64,000 bases of DNA from Candidatus Methanoperedens sp. (lineage in GTDB: Archaea > Halobacteriota > Methanosarcinia > Methanosarcinales > Methanoperedenaceae): assembly GCA_012026795.1 (NCBI GenBank), contig VEPM01000001.1, forward strand, positions 62,001-126,000. The letters are read 5' to 3'. How positions within the stretch are numbered: the stretch's first letter is position 1; each line of letters opens with the position of its first letter. A program made the position numbers and the translations under genes. The notes under the pieces were generated by a model. That model saw nothing but the letters and a program-made list of their open reading frames with translations, was not told where the DNA came from and did no database searches. Shown here in pieces: positions 32,646 to 41,844 of this stretch.

Positions 32646-33450
32646 TCTTAAAAATTCCTCCCACAAGGTTCAGGACGCCATCGATCATATCGATTATCTC
32701 CGGAAGGATTTTAAGGACAGCATAAGCTACCAGGAATAATGCGATCAATGAACCTATTTTTGCTATTACGGTGTGTGCGATATAAAAACTCATTTCCGGA
32801 TCGCCAAACCACATCATCCCGTAAGCATCAACTACAAAAACGTTTCTTATAAGATTTAAACCATATATTACGGGAACTGAGATAATGAAAGCCGGAGCCA
32901 GCCTCTTTATCGGGGCGTTGGCACTTGCTATTATCCCGATAAATAATGCTATACTTTCAATAGCCGTACATGCAAGGATTATTTCCACTTTATAGCCATT
33001 CACTGCTATCAGGTTCCAGTCAAGCCTTGTTATCGTTATTCCAAGGATCGATCCGGTCCATACGGTCTGGTCAGTGACTGTCGAGATTATCCATGAATTC
33101 ATTGAAGGGATCCCGGAGAAGAGAAAATAAGAAATACCACTAATTGCGACAGCTGTGGTCATCATAGAAATAGAGGCCAGTGTGTCTATCCCATTTATTT
33201 TACCAAACAATCTCCTGTCCTTTTTTATCATAAGATAACCTATGAAAATGCTGAAAAACGCTGCAAAGATCGTCAGGGATACATTGACGTAATCTTCCAG
33301 TTCATAATAATGCTGCCACTGGAAAATCCAGTGTATTGAAAAAAACAGCCAGCTTACTCCTGCAAGAGGAAGTTTGATCTTATTATGAAGCGGTATAAGC
33401 GAAGCTATAATAAGCAATCCAAGCGCCAGCCAGATTATACTTTCTATCAT
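32635..33450 (-). CDS. artA: archaeosortase A
   Basis: 271 residues with about eight membrane helices. The three archaeosortase catalytic residues are visible in order: Cys in ILACTAIESIAL (about residue 160), Arg in GLNLIRNVFVV (about 203), and His in YIAHTVIAKIGS (about 225). ArtA cleaves PGF-CTERM signals of surface proteins and passes them to a lipid anchor. In Haloferax, ArtA processing depends on PssA and PssD, and here artA sits directly in front of asd and pssA. No PGF-CTERM substrate is present in the window. Confidence 0.9.
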   Translation of the reverse strand: MIESIIWLALGLLIIASLIPLHNKIKLPLAGVSWLFFSIHWIFQWQHYYELEDYVNVSLTIFAAFFSIFIGYLMIKKDRRLFGKINGIDTLASISMMTTAVAISGISYFLFSGIPSMNSWIISTVTDQTVWTGSILGITITRLDWNLIAVNGYKVEIILACTAIESIALFIGIIASANAPIKRLAPAFIISVPVIYGLNLIRNVFVVDAYGMMWFGDPEMSFYIAHTVIAKIGSLIALFLVAYAVLKILPEIIDMIDGVLNLVGGIFKNDG

Positions 33451-33496
33451 GTTCCCAACCTGTTCATACCGCCAGTTATTATATATTTCATTGTGA

Positions 33497-34507
33497 TCAT
33501 ATCAATTTCCGGATCAATGAAAATATATATCCGGTTTTATTTTTATCAGTTTCCTTTGTCAGAATATCCTCTACAACCTTATTAAATCTCTCATTATCCC
33601 TGATTTCCCTTACAAAAGCTTCCAGGATTATATTGTTGGACAATAATCTTGAAATTTTTACCATTGACAGGAAATCAAATTCTCTTTTCCAGACTTTTTC
33701 ATATTCTGATAATGGATTATTTCCAGAAATCACATCCGGCAAGACTTCTGCCGCTATTTCACCTGAGCGCCGTGCATAATATATTCCTTCCCCATCAAAA
33801 GATGATACGAAGCCGGCAGCATCACCCGCAAGAATTGTACGGTTGGAAAACGTCCTCTTAACAGGCCCGTTTATCGGAATAAGCCCTCTTTCTCCGGGAA
33901 TATCAGGATAGTCTTTATTGGAGGATGTTCCTGAAACGACATTTTTCTTTTTTGGTACGATCCATGAATATCCACCCGGAAAAAGATCCATTTCGAAAAA
34001 ATCACCTGGTTCCTGGTATTTTATCTGCTGTGTACAATATGCATATTGCTTTGTTCCCCCGTAAAGCTGGCTCAGCTCTGATACTCCTGCAGCAACGATA
34101 ACATAATCTGTAAGGACAATATCTTTTTCTGTATGTATTTTTGCACATGAGTCCTTTTCATTGATCGATAATACGAGATTTTTTTTCAATTCACTTCCAT
34201 TATTTACCGCACGGGCAAGATTGAATGCATCAAAAGAATCGCGATTTATGGAATATTCAACAGTGTTCCTGTAAGAGATTTCCCCCTTTATCCCTTTGAA
34301 AGATAACCTGACTCCCTTTATTTCCCGCTCAACATAATTCCCATTTACTTCATACTTTCTTGCATATTGGGCAGTTAGTACGCCGGCACATATCTTTTTC
34401 TTATTACATGGATCAATTATCAGTGTTTTATGGCCCGATGCGGATAGTTTTTCGGCTGCAATTGAGCCTGCCGGACCTGCGCCTATTATAACCACATCAT
34501 ATTTCAT
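33497..34507 (-). CDS. geranylgeranyl reductase family protein
   Basis: 336 residues from ATG 34507, which follows GAGGT by 7 bases; a longer frame to 34579 overlaps the neighbouring gene. FAD-binding VVIIGAGPAGSIAAEKLSASG opens the protein, then KKICAGVLTAQYA (the family's Cys-Gly-x-x motif), DYVIVAAG, a GYSWIVPKK element and the second FAD motif ILAGDAAGFVSSFDGEGIYYA. The family saturates geranylgeranyl chains of archaeal lipids or prenyl quinones. Position next to asd and pssA supports a lipid substrate. Several paralogues usually exist, so the exact substrate is open. Confidence 0.82.
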   Translation of the reverse strand: MKYDVVIIGAGPAGSIAAEKLSASGHKTLIIDPCNKKKICAGVLTAQYARKYEVNGNYVEREIKGVRLSFKGIKGEISYRNTVEYSINRDSFDAFNLARAVNNGSELKKNLVLSINEKDSCAKIHTEKDIVLTDYVIVAAGVSELSQLYGGTKQYAYCTQQIKYQEPGDFFEMDLFPGGYSWIVPKKKNVVSGTSSNKDYPDIPGERGLIPINGPVKRTFSNRTILAGDAAGFVSSFDGEGIYYARRSGEIAAEVLPDVISGNNPLSEYEKVWKREFDFLSMVKISRLLSNNIILEAFVREIRDNERFNKVVEDILTKETDKNKTGYIFSLIRKLI

Positions 34508-35018
34508 GAACAAACCTCGAATCAAGTCGTCCAGTAAAAATATATGCAAAGTCAAATGCAAAAAGAAGAAGTAATCCATTAAATCCGGTCAAATCCAAAA
34601 TGAAAAGCAGGAACACCCATATTTTCAGGAACAACCTGTATTTGAACAAAATGTCCAGGCCTGGAATATGAATTTTCTCACCCATTTCATCTAAAGATGC
34701 AAAAGTCGCGATCGTAAATACAAGCGGCGAGATTCTTACGCTGTTTAAAAAGACTATTGCAAGTATTGCAGCAAGACCGAAATAATGGCCTGTGCTGTTT
34801 ATTTTTCCTGATATAAGACATCCAAGGATTATGCCTCCAAAAATGAGGGATGCATCAATATCAGAGATCATCATATATCCCATCAAAGATCCATATATAA
34901 CTCCAAAAGGTATGGCAAAAAGTCGATTTATTCGCAGGTTCTTATCCGATATGTCGTCAGCAAGTTTTATCAAAGAACCGACCAGGCATCCAAGGATCAA
35001 AAGTGTTATTGATTGCAC
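34497..35018 (-). CDS. integral membrane protein of unknown function
   Basis: 173 residues with about five membrane helices and few charged residues. A conserved-looking LIKLADDISDKN after the first helix and FASLDEMGEKIHIPGLD between helices carry the only acidic clusters. I do not recognise the family. It starts at a GTG (35018) and overlaps the geranylgeranyl-reductase-family gene by 11 bases, so they form one transcript; a role in lipid synthesis or membrane assembly is inference from that. Confidence 0.55.
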   Translation of the reverse strand: MQSITLLILGCLVGSLIKLADDISDKNLRINRLFAIPFGVIYGSLMGYMMISDIDASLIFGGIILGCLISGKINSTGHYFGLAAILAIVFLNSVRISPLVFTIATFASLDEMGEKIHIPGLDILFKYRLFLKIWVFLLFILDLTGFNGLLLLFAFDFAYIFTGRLDSRFVHEI

Positions 35019-35130
35019 GCACCAGATGCTAATTTCATTAAGTAAATAGATTTCTATGAAAAGCTTAATTCATTATTAACTCATATACTCAGGTACTGAT
35101 CTGAAAGTTTATTAAGTCTTATTAAATGGG

Positions 35131-37182
35131 GTGATTTTTCTGCCGCAGGAAATACGGAAAAGAGATGGAAGAATAGTAGATTTTGACAGGGCAAAGATAG
35201 CTAAAGCCATTTTTAAGGCATTTATAGCAACAAAAAGCCACAACGGTGAAAGAACAGAAGACCTTGCAGGCCAGGTTGTGGAACTTCTTGATAAGAGAAT
35301 CACCGGAATACCCGGCGTAGAAGATGTGCAGGACGCTGTAGAGGAAGTTTTAATTAAAAACGGGTATACCGGCATCGCAAAAGCATACATATTATACAGG
35401 GAAAAGCGGGCCCAGATCAGGAAAGCCAAAGAATTCTTTGGTGTGCGGGATGAGCTGAAAATGAGTGTAAATGCTGTGCATGTCCTTGAGCGGCGCTACC
35501 TGTTAAAAGATGATAATGGGGAAGTTCTGGAGACCCCTTTGCAGCTCTTTGAAAGAATTGCAAAGGCTGTGGCTCTTGACCCTGAATCTGAGGAGGAATT
35601 CTTAAAAGTACTTGTGAACCTTGAATTTCTTCCGAACACACCCACTCTTATGAACGCAGGCACTGACATCGGACAGCTCTCTGCGTGTTTTGTGATCCCG
35701 GTAGATGACTCACTGATAAGCATTTTTGATGCCGTGAAAAGCATGGCGTTGATCCAGCAATCAGGCGGAGGGACAGGATTTTCCTTCTCACGCTTAAGGC
35801 CAAAAGGAGATATTGTAAAATCCACACAAGGGGTTGCTTCAGGTCCTGTTTCATTCATGAGGGTATTTGATACTACGACTGACATAATCAAACAGGGGGG
35901 GAAAAGACGCGGCGCAAATATGGGAATACTGAGGGCTGATCATCCGGATATTATTGAATTTATCACTGCAAAAACAAAGGAAGGATTCCTTACAAATTTC
36001 AATATATCAGTAGCTGTTGATGATAAGTTCATGAATGCGGTCAGGGAGGATAGCGATTATGAATTGATCAACCCCCGGAACCGGAACGTCGTGAAGAAAG
36101 TTAAAGCGCGTGATATCTGGAACCTTATAATAACGATGGCATGGAGAACAGGGGATCCTGGAATTATATTCATAGATGAGATCAACAGGCACAATCCCAC
36201 GCCCCGCATAGGGGAGATCGAAAGCACGAATCCATGCGGTGAACTTCCTTTATTGCCTTATGAATCCTGCAACCTGGGCTCGGTAAACCTTGCTAAAATT
36301 GTGAAAAATGGTTCTATTGATTGGGAAAAGCTGGAAAAAACCGTAAATATCGGGATCAGGTTCCTTGATAATATAATTGATATCAATAAATATCCCCTTC
36401 CCCGGATCGAGGAAATTACAAAGGCGAACAGGAAAATCGGCCTCGGAGTAATGGGTTTTGCCGATATGCTGGTTCAACTGGGAATTCCTTATGATTCCGA
36501 TGAAGCATTGGAAACTGCAGAAGAAGTGATGAGTTTCATCCAGGAAAAATCACATGCATCATCTGAAAAATTGGCGCAGGTCCGGGGCGCGTTTCCAAAT
36601 TTTCCTGGAAGTATATATGAAAAACCCATACGTAACGCTACGGTAACAACAGTCGCGCCCACAGGTACAATAAGTATTATAGGTGGATGTTCAAGCGGTA
36701 TCGAGCCTCTCTTTGCTGTTTCTTTTGTCAGGAACGTACTTGAGGGCACAAAACTCATTGAAGTAAATCCTTATTTTGAAGCCGTAGCGAAAGATAGGGG
36801 ATTTTATAGTGAAGAACTGATGATGAAAATCGCAAAGACTGGAACGCTTGCAGGAATAAAAGAGATACCTGATGAAGTTAAACGGGTTTTTGTGACCGCT
36901 TTCGATATAGCTCCCCGGTGGCATGTGAAAATGCAGGCTGCATTCCAGAAATATAGCGATAATGCGGTTTCAAAGACCATAAATTTCCCGAATGACGTGG
37001 ATATCAAGGAAGTCGAAAAAGCGTTCATGCTCGCTTATGAATTAAAATGCAAGGGGATCACAGTATACAGGTATGGAAGTAAATCCAGGCAGGTTTTGTA
37101 CCTGGGGGATTCAGTGGATAAATATGTGTCTGTGGACTCTGAATATTCAGGAGGTTGCGCAGCGCCTGTGTGTCCGGTGTGA
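35131..37182 (+). CDS. nrdJ: class II (adenosylcobalamin-dependent) ribonucleotide reductase
   Basis: 683 residues. An N-terminal ATP-cone (residues 1-95, KRDGRIVDFDRAKIAKAIFKA) is followed by the barrel: PTLMNAG, SACFVIPVDD (substrate Cys), QSGGGTGFSFSRLRPKGD, the thiyl-radical Cys in ESTNPCGELPLLPYESCNLGSVNL split over two loops, VAPTGTISIIGGCSSGIEP and a C-terminal CAAPVC redox pair. No radical-generating NrdB is needed. It makes deoxyribonucleotides. The start is uncertain: GTG 35131 lies within GGGGTGA, which could itself be the ribosome site for a CTG at 35140. Confidence 0.94.
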   Translation: MIFLPQEIRKRDGRIVDFDRAKIAKAIFKAFIATKSHNGERTEDLAGQVVELLDKRITGIPGVEDVQDAVEEVLIKNGYTGIAKAYILYREKRAQIRKAKEFFGVRDELKMSVNAVHVLERRYLLKDDNGEVLETPLQLFERIAKAVALDPESEEEFLKVLVNLEFLPNTPTLMNAGTDIGQLSACFVIPVDDSLISIFDAVKSMALIQQSGGGTGFSFSRLRPKGDIVKSTQGVASGPVSFMRVFDTTTDIIKQGGKRRGANMGILRADHPDIIEFITAKTKEGFLTNFNISVAVDDKFMNAVREDSDYELINPRNRNVVKKVKARDIWNLIITMAWRTGDPGIIFIDEINRHNPTPRIGEIESTNPCGELPLLPYESCNLGSVNLAKIVKNGSIDWEKLEKTVNIGIRFLDNIIDINKYPLPRIEEITKANRKIGLGVMGFADMLVQLGIPYDSDEALETAEEVMSFIQEKSHASSEKLAQVRGAFPNFPGSIYEKPIRNATVTTVAPTGTISIIGGCSSGIEPLFAVSFVRNVLEGTKLIEVNPYFEAVAKDRGFYSEELMMKIAKTGTLAGIKEIPDEVKRVFVTAFDIAPRWHVKMQAAFQKYSDNAVSKTINFPNDVDIKEVEKAFMLAYELKCKGITVYRYGSKSRQVLYLGDSVDKYVSVDSEYSGGCAAPVCPV

Positions 37183-37337
37183 TGTATTACCGTGATTTTT
37201 CAACAGGATAACAGGACATCTTATGTCAGTGCGCATAGATTTAAAGGGAAATATTGGGCTTATCCCATGATATATAAATACGTTTAAATAGTAAAACTTC
37301 AATTAGATTTAATAAAAGTATATGGAGGATTTTAATT

Positions 37338-37700
37338 ATGGCAGGAGATATTCCATCAATGTTTGCATTGTTTACGACAATGTTATTATTGTATTTAGGA
37401 TTGATAATTTTAATTGTTGCAGGTATATGGAAGGTGTTCGTTAAAGCTGGACAACCTGGGTGGGCAGCTATAATTCCCATATATAATATTTACATTCTTC
37501 TAAAAATTGCATGCAAGCCCGGATGGTGGTTAATTTTATATATAATTCCATTAGTGAATATTATTATTGCGATAATCGTTACAAGCAATATATCTAAGAA
37601 CTTTGGAAAAGGAACTGGTTTTACTATAGGTCTTATTTTACTTCCTTTCATTTTCTATCCAATACTCGGTTTCAGTGATGCGACATACAAAAAATGTTAA
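37338..37700 (+). CDS. DUF5684 family membrane protein
   Basis: 120 residues with about four membrane helices and the family pattern WKVFVKAGQPGWAAIIPIYN (quoted part AGQPGWAAIIPIYN) followed by IACKPGWWLILYIIPLVN and SKNFGKGTGFTIGL. These small proteins sometimes accompany signal peptidases; function unknown. A TATA-like GATATATAAATA (about 37267-37278) and GGAGG (about 37323) precede ATG 37338. Confidence 0.8.
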   Translation: MAGDIPSMFALFTTMLLLYLGLIILIVAGIWKVFVKAGQPGWAAIIPIYNIYILLKIACKPGWWLILYIIPLVNIIIAIIVTSNISKNFGKGTGFTIGLILLPFIFYPILGFSDATYKKC

Positions 37701-37711
37701 CACCATTTTTT

Positions 37712-38242
37712 TTAATAATACAGCCTCTTATTATCGATCTGTACCTTTGCCATTTCTACAGCATGTTTCGTATACTCTGTCCTGCTTATTTTCCCATGTG
37801 TGAGCCATCCGATAATACCTTCTTCGTAACCGATATCCGGTTTGTCCGTTAAAGGAATAAATGCCTCTGAGATGGTTATTCCTTCATCCACGACGCGCTT
37901 TGTGCATTCTGCAGGATATTCAAAAGAAGGCCCAAGACCAAGATATATCCGTGTGCCGTCAAAGATGGCACAGCAGCAGAAGTTCATATAACCGCTTATG
38001 GTTTCAGGCACGCGGGATATACCGTCCTCGATCCCTACCGAATATTCGCAATCCCTGAAAACAGATCTTGCCCTCGTAACTGCACCTTTGATAATTTCAT
38101 CAAGGCTTGTGGGCTGCTCGCTGACCCCGGAATTGCATGCTGCGCCAATTACCTGGTACGAATTGAAGACCTCACTGACTGCTTTTATTTTATTCTTGTT
38201 CAAAGAAGCGACAATAATTACTTTTGTTCCTTTTCCAGGCAT
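37712..38242 (-). CDS. inosine/xanthosine triphosphatase (YjjX/DUF84 family)
   Basis: 176 residues from ATG 38242, which has AAAGGAAA before it; ten extra codons to 38272 have no support. Family features: VIIVASLNKNKIKAVSEVF, NSGVSEQPTSLDEIIKGA, DCEYSVGIEDGIS, and TDKPDIGYEEGIIGWLTHGKISR near the end. It hydrolyses ITP/XTP to keep deaminated purines out of nucleic acids. It overlaps the stop of the upstream gene by 25 bases. Confidence 0.88.
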   Translation of the reverse strand: MPGKGTKVIIVASLNKNKIKAVSEVFNSYQVIGAACNSGVSEQPTSLDEIIKGAVTRARSVFRDCEYSVGIEDGISRVPETISGYMNFCCCAIFDGTRIYLGLGPSFEYPAECTKRVVDEGITISEAFIPLTDKPDIGYEEGIIGWLTHGKISRTEYTKHAVEMAKVQIDNKRLYY

Positions 38243-38748
38243 AACTTTCCTTTTTTCTTGAAATATGGCCATCCGGTCTTACAAAGATGAACTCTTCCGA
38301 TCGGGTCTTCTCTTACCCAGTCCATAAGATAGAAGAACTGCGCTTTATATTCATCCACTGTTTCCTCAACAATGGGGGGCGGATCAGGGACACCAAGTCT
38401 TCGAAGATATTCAATAAACATCTCTTCTCCTTTTTGCTGGGCAATACCATCGATTTTACAGACCTTGAATTTATAGCTCTCATTCTTTAGCCATTGTGCT
38501 GTCTTATCATGAATACAGCCTGAGCATATCTCGATATCTTCATCCTTGCTGACATTCAATTTTTTGATACCTTCTTCAACAATATTTTTTGCTTCTGTAA
38601 GATATGCTTTCTTCTTGAACATTTCAAGGTTGAAGCATTCTATCGGGATAATATCGTAATAGGTCTCAGATGTCTCTTTCCTGATAACGATGATACCCAC
38701 ACCTCCGATGGGTGTTCCCCATCCCTGGTCATCAATCTGGACCGTCAT
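38218..38748 (-). CDS. conserved-type hypothetical protein
   Basis: 176 residues, soluble. The start MTVQIDDQGWGTPIGGVGIIVIR has an RNase-H-like look (acidic residue on the first strand, glycine-rich hairpin) and is followed by YYDIIPIECF, IEICSGCIHDKTAQWL and a C-terminal part rich in Glu and aromatic residues (WVREDPIGRVHLCKTGWPYF). I recall similar proteins of unknown function in archaea and bacteria but can assign no activity. It is in one transcript with the ITPase gene. Confidence 0.65.
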   Translation of the reverse strand: MTVQIDDQGWGTPIGGVGIIVIRKETSETYYDIIPIECFNLEMFKKKAYLTEAKNIVEEGIKKLNVSKDEDIEICSGCIHDKTAQWLKNESYKFKVCKIDGIAQQKGEEMFIEYLRRLGVPDPPPIVEETVDEYKAQFFYLMDWVREDPIGRVHLCKTGWPYFKKKGKLCLEKEQK

Positions 38749-38881
38749 AAGCCATTGATAGATTTTTAAATATTTGATAGTATCTGTGATATAGAGTCCA
38801 TATCAGTATGGGTTTCGAAAAAATATGATAATGATCATCTTGATGAGTAAAGTTTAAATAACTTTGAGGTAATATTATCTT

Positions 38882-39070
38882 ATGGTGAGATTCATCTTGC
38901 AAAAGACGAAACATATACATCCAGATATCGACTGGAACGCACTTGATGAAAGCTGGGCCGACCAATATGAAGATGATTATGGTTGTCGTTTTTCAAACCT
39001 GCATTTTAATAGCATCAAAAGATATATTCACGCACCTCAACTTGAGGAAGGTGTGGCAGGTTCTGTTTAG
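38882..39070 (+). CDS. possible small protein, 62 residues
   Basis: A short frame with GAGGT 11 bases before the ATG. The product is polar, with WNALDESWADQYEDDYG in the middle; no family is recognised. It lies alone in the gap between two minus-strand genes. It could be a real small protein or a chance frame. Confidence 0.33.
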   Translation: MVRFILQKTKHIHPDIDWNALDESWADQYEDDYGCRFSNLHFNSIKRYIHAPQLEEGVAGSV

Positions 39071-39083
39071 AATAATATTCTTC

Positions 39084-40172
39084 TCAATAACTTAATATTT
39101 CTCGTAACGTTTCTGAAATCGCATCCATGTCAGCCCTGGTGACGGATGGATGAACAGGCAAAGAAATGACTTCTTCGGAAGCTTTTTCCGAGACAGGAAG
39201 AGAATCGCTGTATCCCAGGTCTTTATAAAGCGGTTGTTTATGAATGGGCAATGGGTAATATATTCCTGTTCCGATCCCTCTTTCATTCAACAACGATACG
39301 ATTTCATCCCTGTTAAAAGCATTATTTATTCTTACGGTAAACTGGTGGAATATATGTTTGCAGCGCCTATCAACACAGGGAAGGCTTATTCCTTTAGTAT
39401 TATCCAATGATTTTGATAAATATTGTGCGTTCCTTATCCTTGAATCATTGAACCCGTCAACTTTCTTTAACTGGACTAAACCAATAGCTGCTGCAATATC
39501 TGTCATGCGAAGATTATATCCTAACATTTCGTGGTAATATCGCTGTCTTGAACCGTGTGACCGTATCATTTTCGCTTTTTCTGCTATGGTTTTATCGTTC
39601 GTTGTAATTATCCCGCCTTCACCTGTGGTCATATTCTTTGTGGGGTAAAAGCTAAAAGTGCCTGTTCCGAATGAACCTGCTTTTTTCCCTTCAAAGGTTG
39701 CGCCATGTGCCTGGCAGGCATCCTCTATAATTACGAGATCATTATCCTGTGCAATTTCCATTATGCTTTTCATATCTGCTGACTGCCCATACAGATGAAC
39801 GGGAATAATGGCTTTTGTTCTGGGGGTTATTTTCTCTGTGATCCTCTCAGGGTCAATGTTAAAAGTGTCTTCTTTTATATCTGCAAAAACGGGTTTTGCG
39901 CCTGTAAATAAAACTGAATTTGATGTAGCTGCGAAGGTAAAAGGGGGAGTTATGACTTCGTCCCCATTCCCGATTCCATGAGCCAGCAGTGCAGTGTGCA
40001 GTGCAGCAGTCCCGGAATTCACTGCAACGGCATGGGAAGTTCCGACATAATCAGCAAAATTTGATTCAAAATCCTTAACTTTCTGGCCTTCTGCAATTAC
40101 ACCTGATCTCATTACCTCAACAACTGCGCTTATTTCTTCTTCACCGATTATGGGTTTTGCTATGGGGATCAT
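39084..40172 (-). CDS. DegT/DnrJ/EryC1 sugar aminotransferase
   Basis: 362 residues of the PLP-dependent sugar aminotransferase family: start IPIAKPIIGEEEISAVVEV, VNSGTAALHTALLAHGIG, IEDACQAHGA (Asp that binds the PLP nitrogen), SFYPTKNMTTGEGG with the Schiff-base Lys, and RMTDIAAAIGLVQL. It transfers an amino group to a keto-sugar nucleotide for surface glycan synthesis. Last gene of the run GPT-like transferase, acyltransferase, aminotransferase on the minus strand; 6 bases from the acyltransferase gene. Confidence 0.92.
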   Translation of the reverse strand: MIPIAKPIIGEEEISAVVEVMRSGVIAEGQKVKDFESNFADYVGTSHAVAVNSGTAALHTALLAHGIGNGDEVITPPFTFAATSNSVLFTGAKPVFADIKEDTFNIDPERITEKITPRTKAIIPVHLYGQSADMKSIMEIAQDNDLVIIEDACQAHGATFEGKKAGSFGTGTFSFYPTKNMTTGEGGIITTNDKTIAEKAKMIRSHGSRQRYYHEMLGYNLRMTDIAAAIGLVQLKKVDGFNDSRIRNAQYLSKSLDNTKGISLPCVDRRCKHIFHQFTVRINNAFNRDEIVSLLNERGIGTGIYYPLPIHKQPLYKDLGYSDSLPVSEKASEEVISLPVHPSVTRADMDAISETLREILSY

Positions 40173-40178
40173 AAATAT

Positions 40179-40844
40179 CTAAATATTATTTAAGATTTTT
40201 AATTCTTCTGGTAGTTCTTTAAACCTGGCTGGAAAACCTATCGCCAGTTTCCATGGAGGCACATCCTTTGTGACAAGTGCGCCTGCTGCGACCATTGCAC
40301 CTGTGCCTACTTCAATTCCCGGTAAAATGGTGGAATTTGCTCCAAGGGAAGCGCCTTCTCGAAGTATCGGCCCTTTCAGGCCGGATTCAGTCCTTATCGG
40401 GTATTTATCATTTGAAAGCACAGCGCAGGGTCCAATGAAAACATGGTCTTCAATAACAACATTCAGGGGGATGTACACATTTCCCTGGATACTGACATTA
40501 TTTCCAATAATAGTCCGCCCGTCAAGAATTGTATTTGTACCAATAAGCACATCGTTACCGATTCTCGTCTCTTCGCGTACCATGACATTGTGTCCTGTCC
40601 GGAAGTTATTCCCGATCTCAACATCAGAATATATAGTCGAATTTGACCTTATTACAGCATTATCCCCGATATGGGCGCCTTTGAAGGGCATGTTTTTAAT
40701 ATTGGTATCTAAATCAGGCCCTGAAGATGCGGCAATTTTCAGGAGATTGGCTGTGGGATGTCCAATAATGACCCCATCGCCAATTATCGCGTTCTTTCCG
40801 ATAGAGCTTTCCCCGTATATTTTAACACTTCCCGATCTTATCAT
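40179..40844 (-). CDS. left-handed beta-helix (hexapeptide) sugar acyltransferase
   Basis: 221 residues made of hexapeptide repeats of the I-G-x-x-x-x type from residue 10 to about 200 ([39 protein letters not shown] and so on), interrupted by a loop [17 protein letters not shown] that resembles the WbpD/WlbB N-acetyltransferases acting on UDP-2,3-diamino sugars. With the aminotransferase beside it this fits synthesis of an acetamido sugar: amino transfer followed by N-acetylation. Substrate is inferred from the pairing. Confidence 0.88.
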   Translation of the reverse strand: MIRSGSVKIYGESSIGKNAIIGDGVIIGHPTANLLKIAASSGPDLDTNIKNMPFKGAHIGDNAVIRSNSTIYSDVEIGNNFRTGHNVMVREETRIGNDVLIGTNTILDGRTIIGNNVSIQGNVYIPLNVVIEDHVFIGPCAVLSNDKYPIRTESGLKGPILREGASLGANSTILPGIEVGTGAMVAAGALVTKDVPPWKLAIGFPARFKELPEELKILNNI

Positions 40845-40850
40845 AGATTG

Positions 40851-41816
40851 TTATCCCGGGATTATAATCCCGATAATGCTAAAAACCGCAGTGACTGCAT
40901 ACATGGCGTAAGTAGCCTGCTTTTCGTTCACTCTTTTATAGTATGGTAGTACCCATTTTAATGTCAGGTTATTAGGTACTTCAAGTGTGCCATCCTCTCT
41001 GACTTTCCCGAACTTGACCTGCGGATACTTCCTGGCGCGCCAGTAAACATACATCAGGAAATTAATTGTATGGGGCAAGAGCATGATAAAACCGCTGACA
41101 ATAAAGCCCTGCATCACTATCAGAACGCCAATTGCAGACCCGACTGTAAGTGAGCCCACATTTCCCCAGAATATCCGTGATGGATACCGTTCAAACAGGA
41201 AGAACCCGAATGTTGCACCTGCTATGGCTATTATTGAAAAAATCGAAATGATATTATCAAATGACCCGTTTATGATGGATTTTGTTATCAGGGAAACAAG
41301 GATAATGACTGAAAGTCCTGAAGACATGCCATTAAATCCTGAATGCATATTCACAAGGTTTGCTGTCACAAGCACAAAAGTCGGGACAATCAACTGGCTA
41401 TAGAAGATCCCGAGCTCCACATTTCCAACAAACGGGACCGCGATCAGGGAACGGGTCGCATAATGCATCAAAGGATATGAACAATAATACATAAGAACAA
41501 GTTTGGCGGGTCTCCCAATATCTATCATATCATCAAGGATACCAAACAGGCCAAATAGAAGTATTACATTTAATAGTACATAATTTACAGCATCAAAATT
41601 ATAGAAAATTGAATTGATTGACATTGAGAAAAGGACAGCAAGCATAATTGCAATTCCGCCACCTGTCGGAACCATCTGGCTACCCTTCTTATAGTAGTCT
41701 TTTACGACCAGTCCCCTTTTAGTTAGTTTTCGTATGAGATAAGGTGTGGTAGCTAATATGATAAAGAAAGGAAACAGGAATACCAGACTTATTTCAAGAA
41801 TTTGATAGAAATTCAT
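40851..41816 (-). CDS. UDP-GlcNAc-1-phosphate transferase-like membrane glycosyltransferase (GPT/MraY family)
   Basis: About 321 residues from ATG 41816, with 9-10 membrane helices. Family landmarks: LTKRGLVVKDYYKKGSQMVPTGGG, the Asp pair in GILDDMIDIG, NLVNMHSGFNGMSSG and FWGNVGSLTVGSAIG (matching the FxGDxGS element with Asn for Asp). It loads the first sugar phosphate on dolichyl phosphate at the cytoplasmic membrane. The frame extends to 41885, but the extra 23 residues are polar and lie on top of the PEF-CTERM gene end. It opens the glycan run. Confidence 0.83.
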   Translation of the reverse strand: MNFYQILEISLVFLFPFFIILATTPYLIRKLTKRGLVVKDYYKKGSQMVPTGGGIAIMLAVLFSMSINSIFYNFDAVNYVLLNVILLFGLFGILDDMIDIGRPAKLVLMYYCSYPLMHYATRSLIAVPFVGNVELGIFYSQLIVPTFVLVTANLVNMHSGFNGMSSGLSVIILVSLITKSIINGSFDNIISIFSIIAIAGATFGFFLFERYPSRIFWGNVGSLTVGSAIGVLIVMQGFIVSGFIMLLPHTINFLMYVYWRARKYPQVKFGKVREDGTLEVPNNLTLKWVLPYYKRVNEKQATYAMYAVTAVFSIIGIIIPG

Positions 41817-41844
41817 ACATTGGCTTGTAAATGAGGGTAATAAA

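Noticed and set aside
34508-34579. Upstream extension of the geranylgeranyl-reductase-family protein
   Set aside because: The extra residues are a hydrophobic run that overlaps the neighbour's coding sequence; the ATG at 34507 has a good ribosome site and starts the FAD motif at the usual distance.
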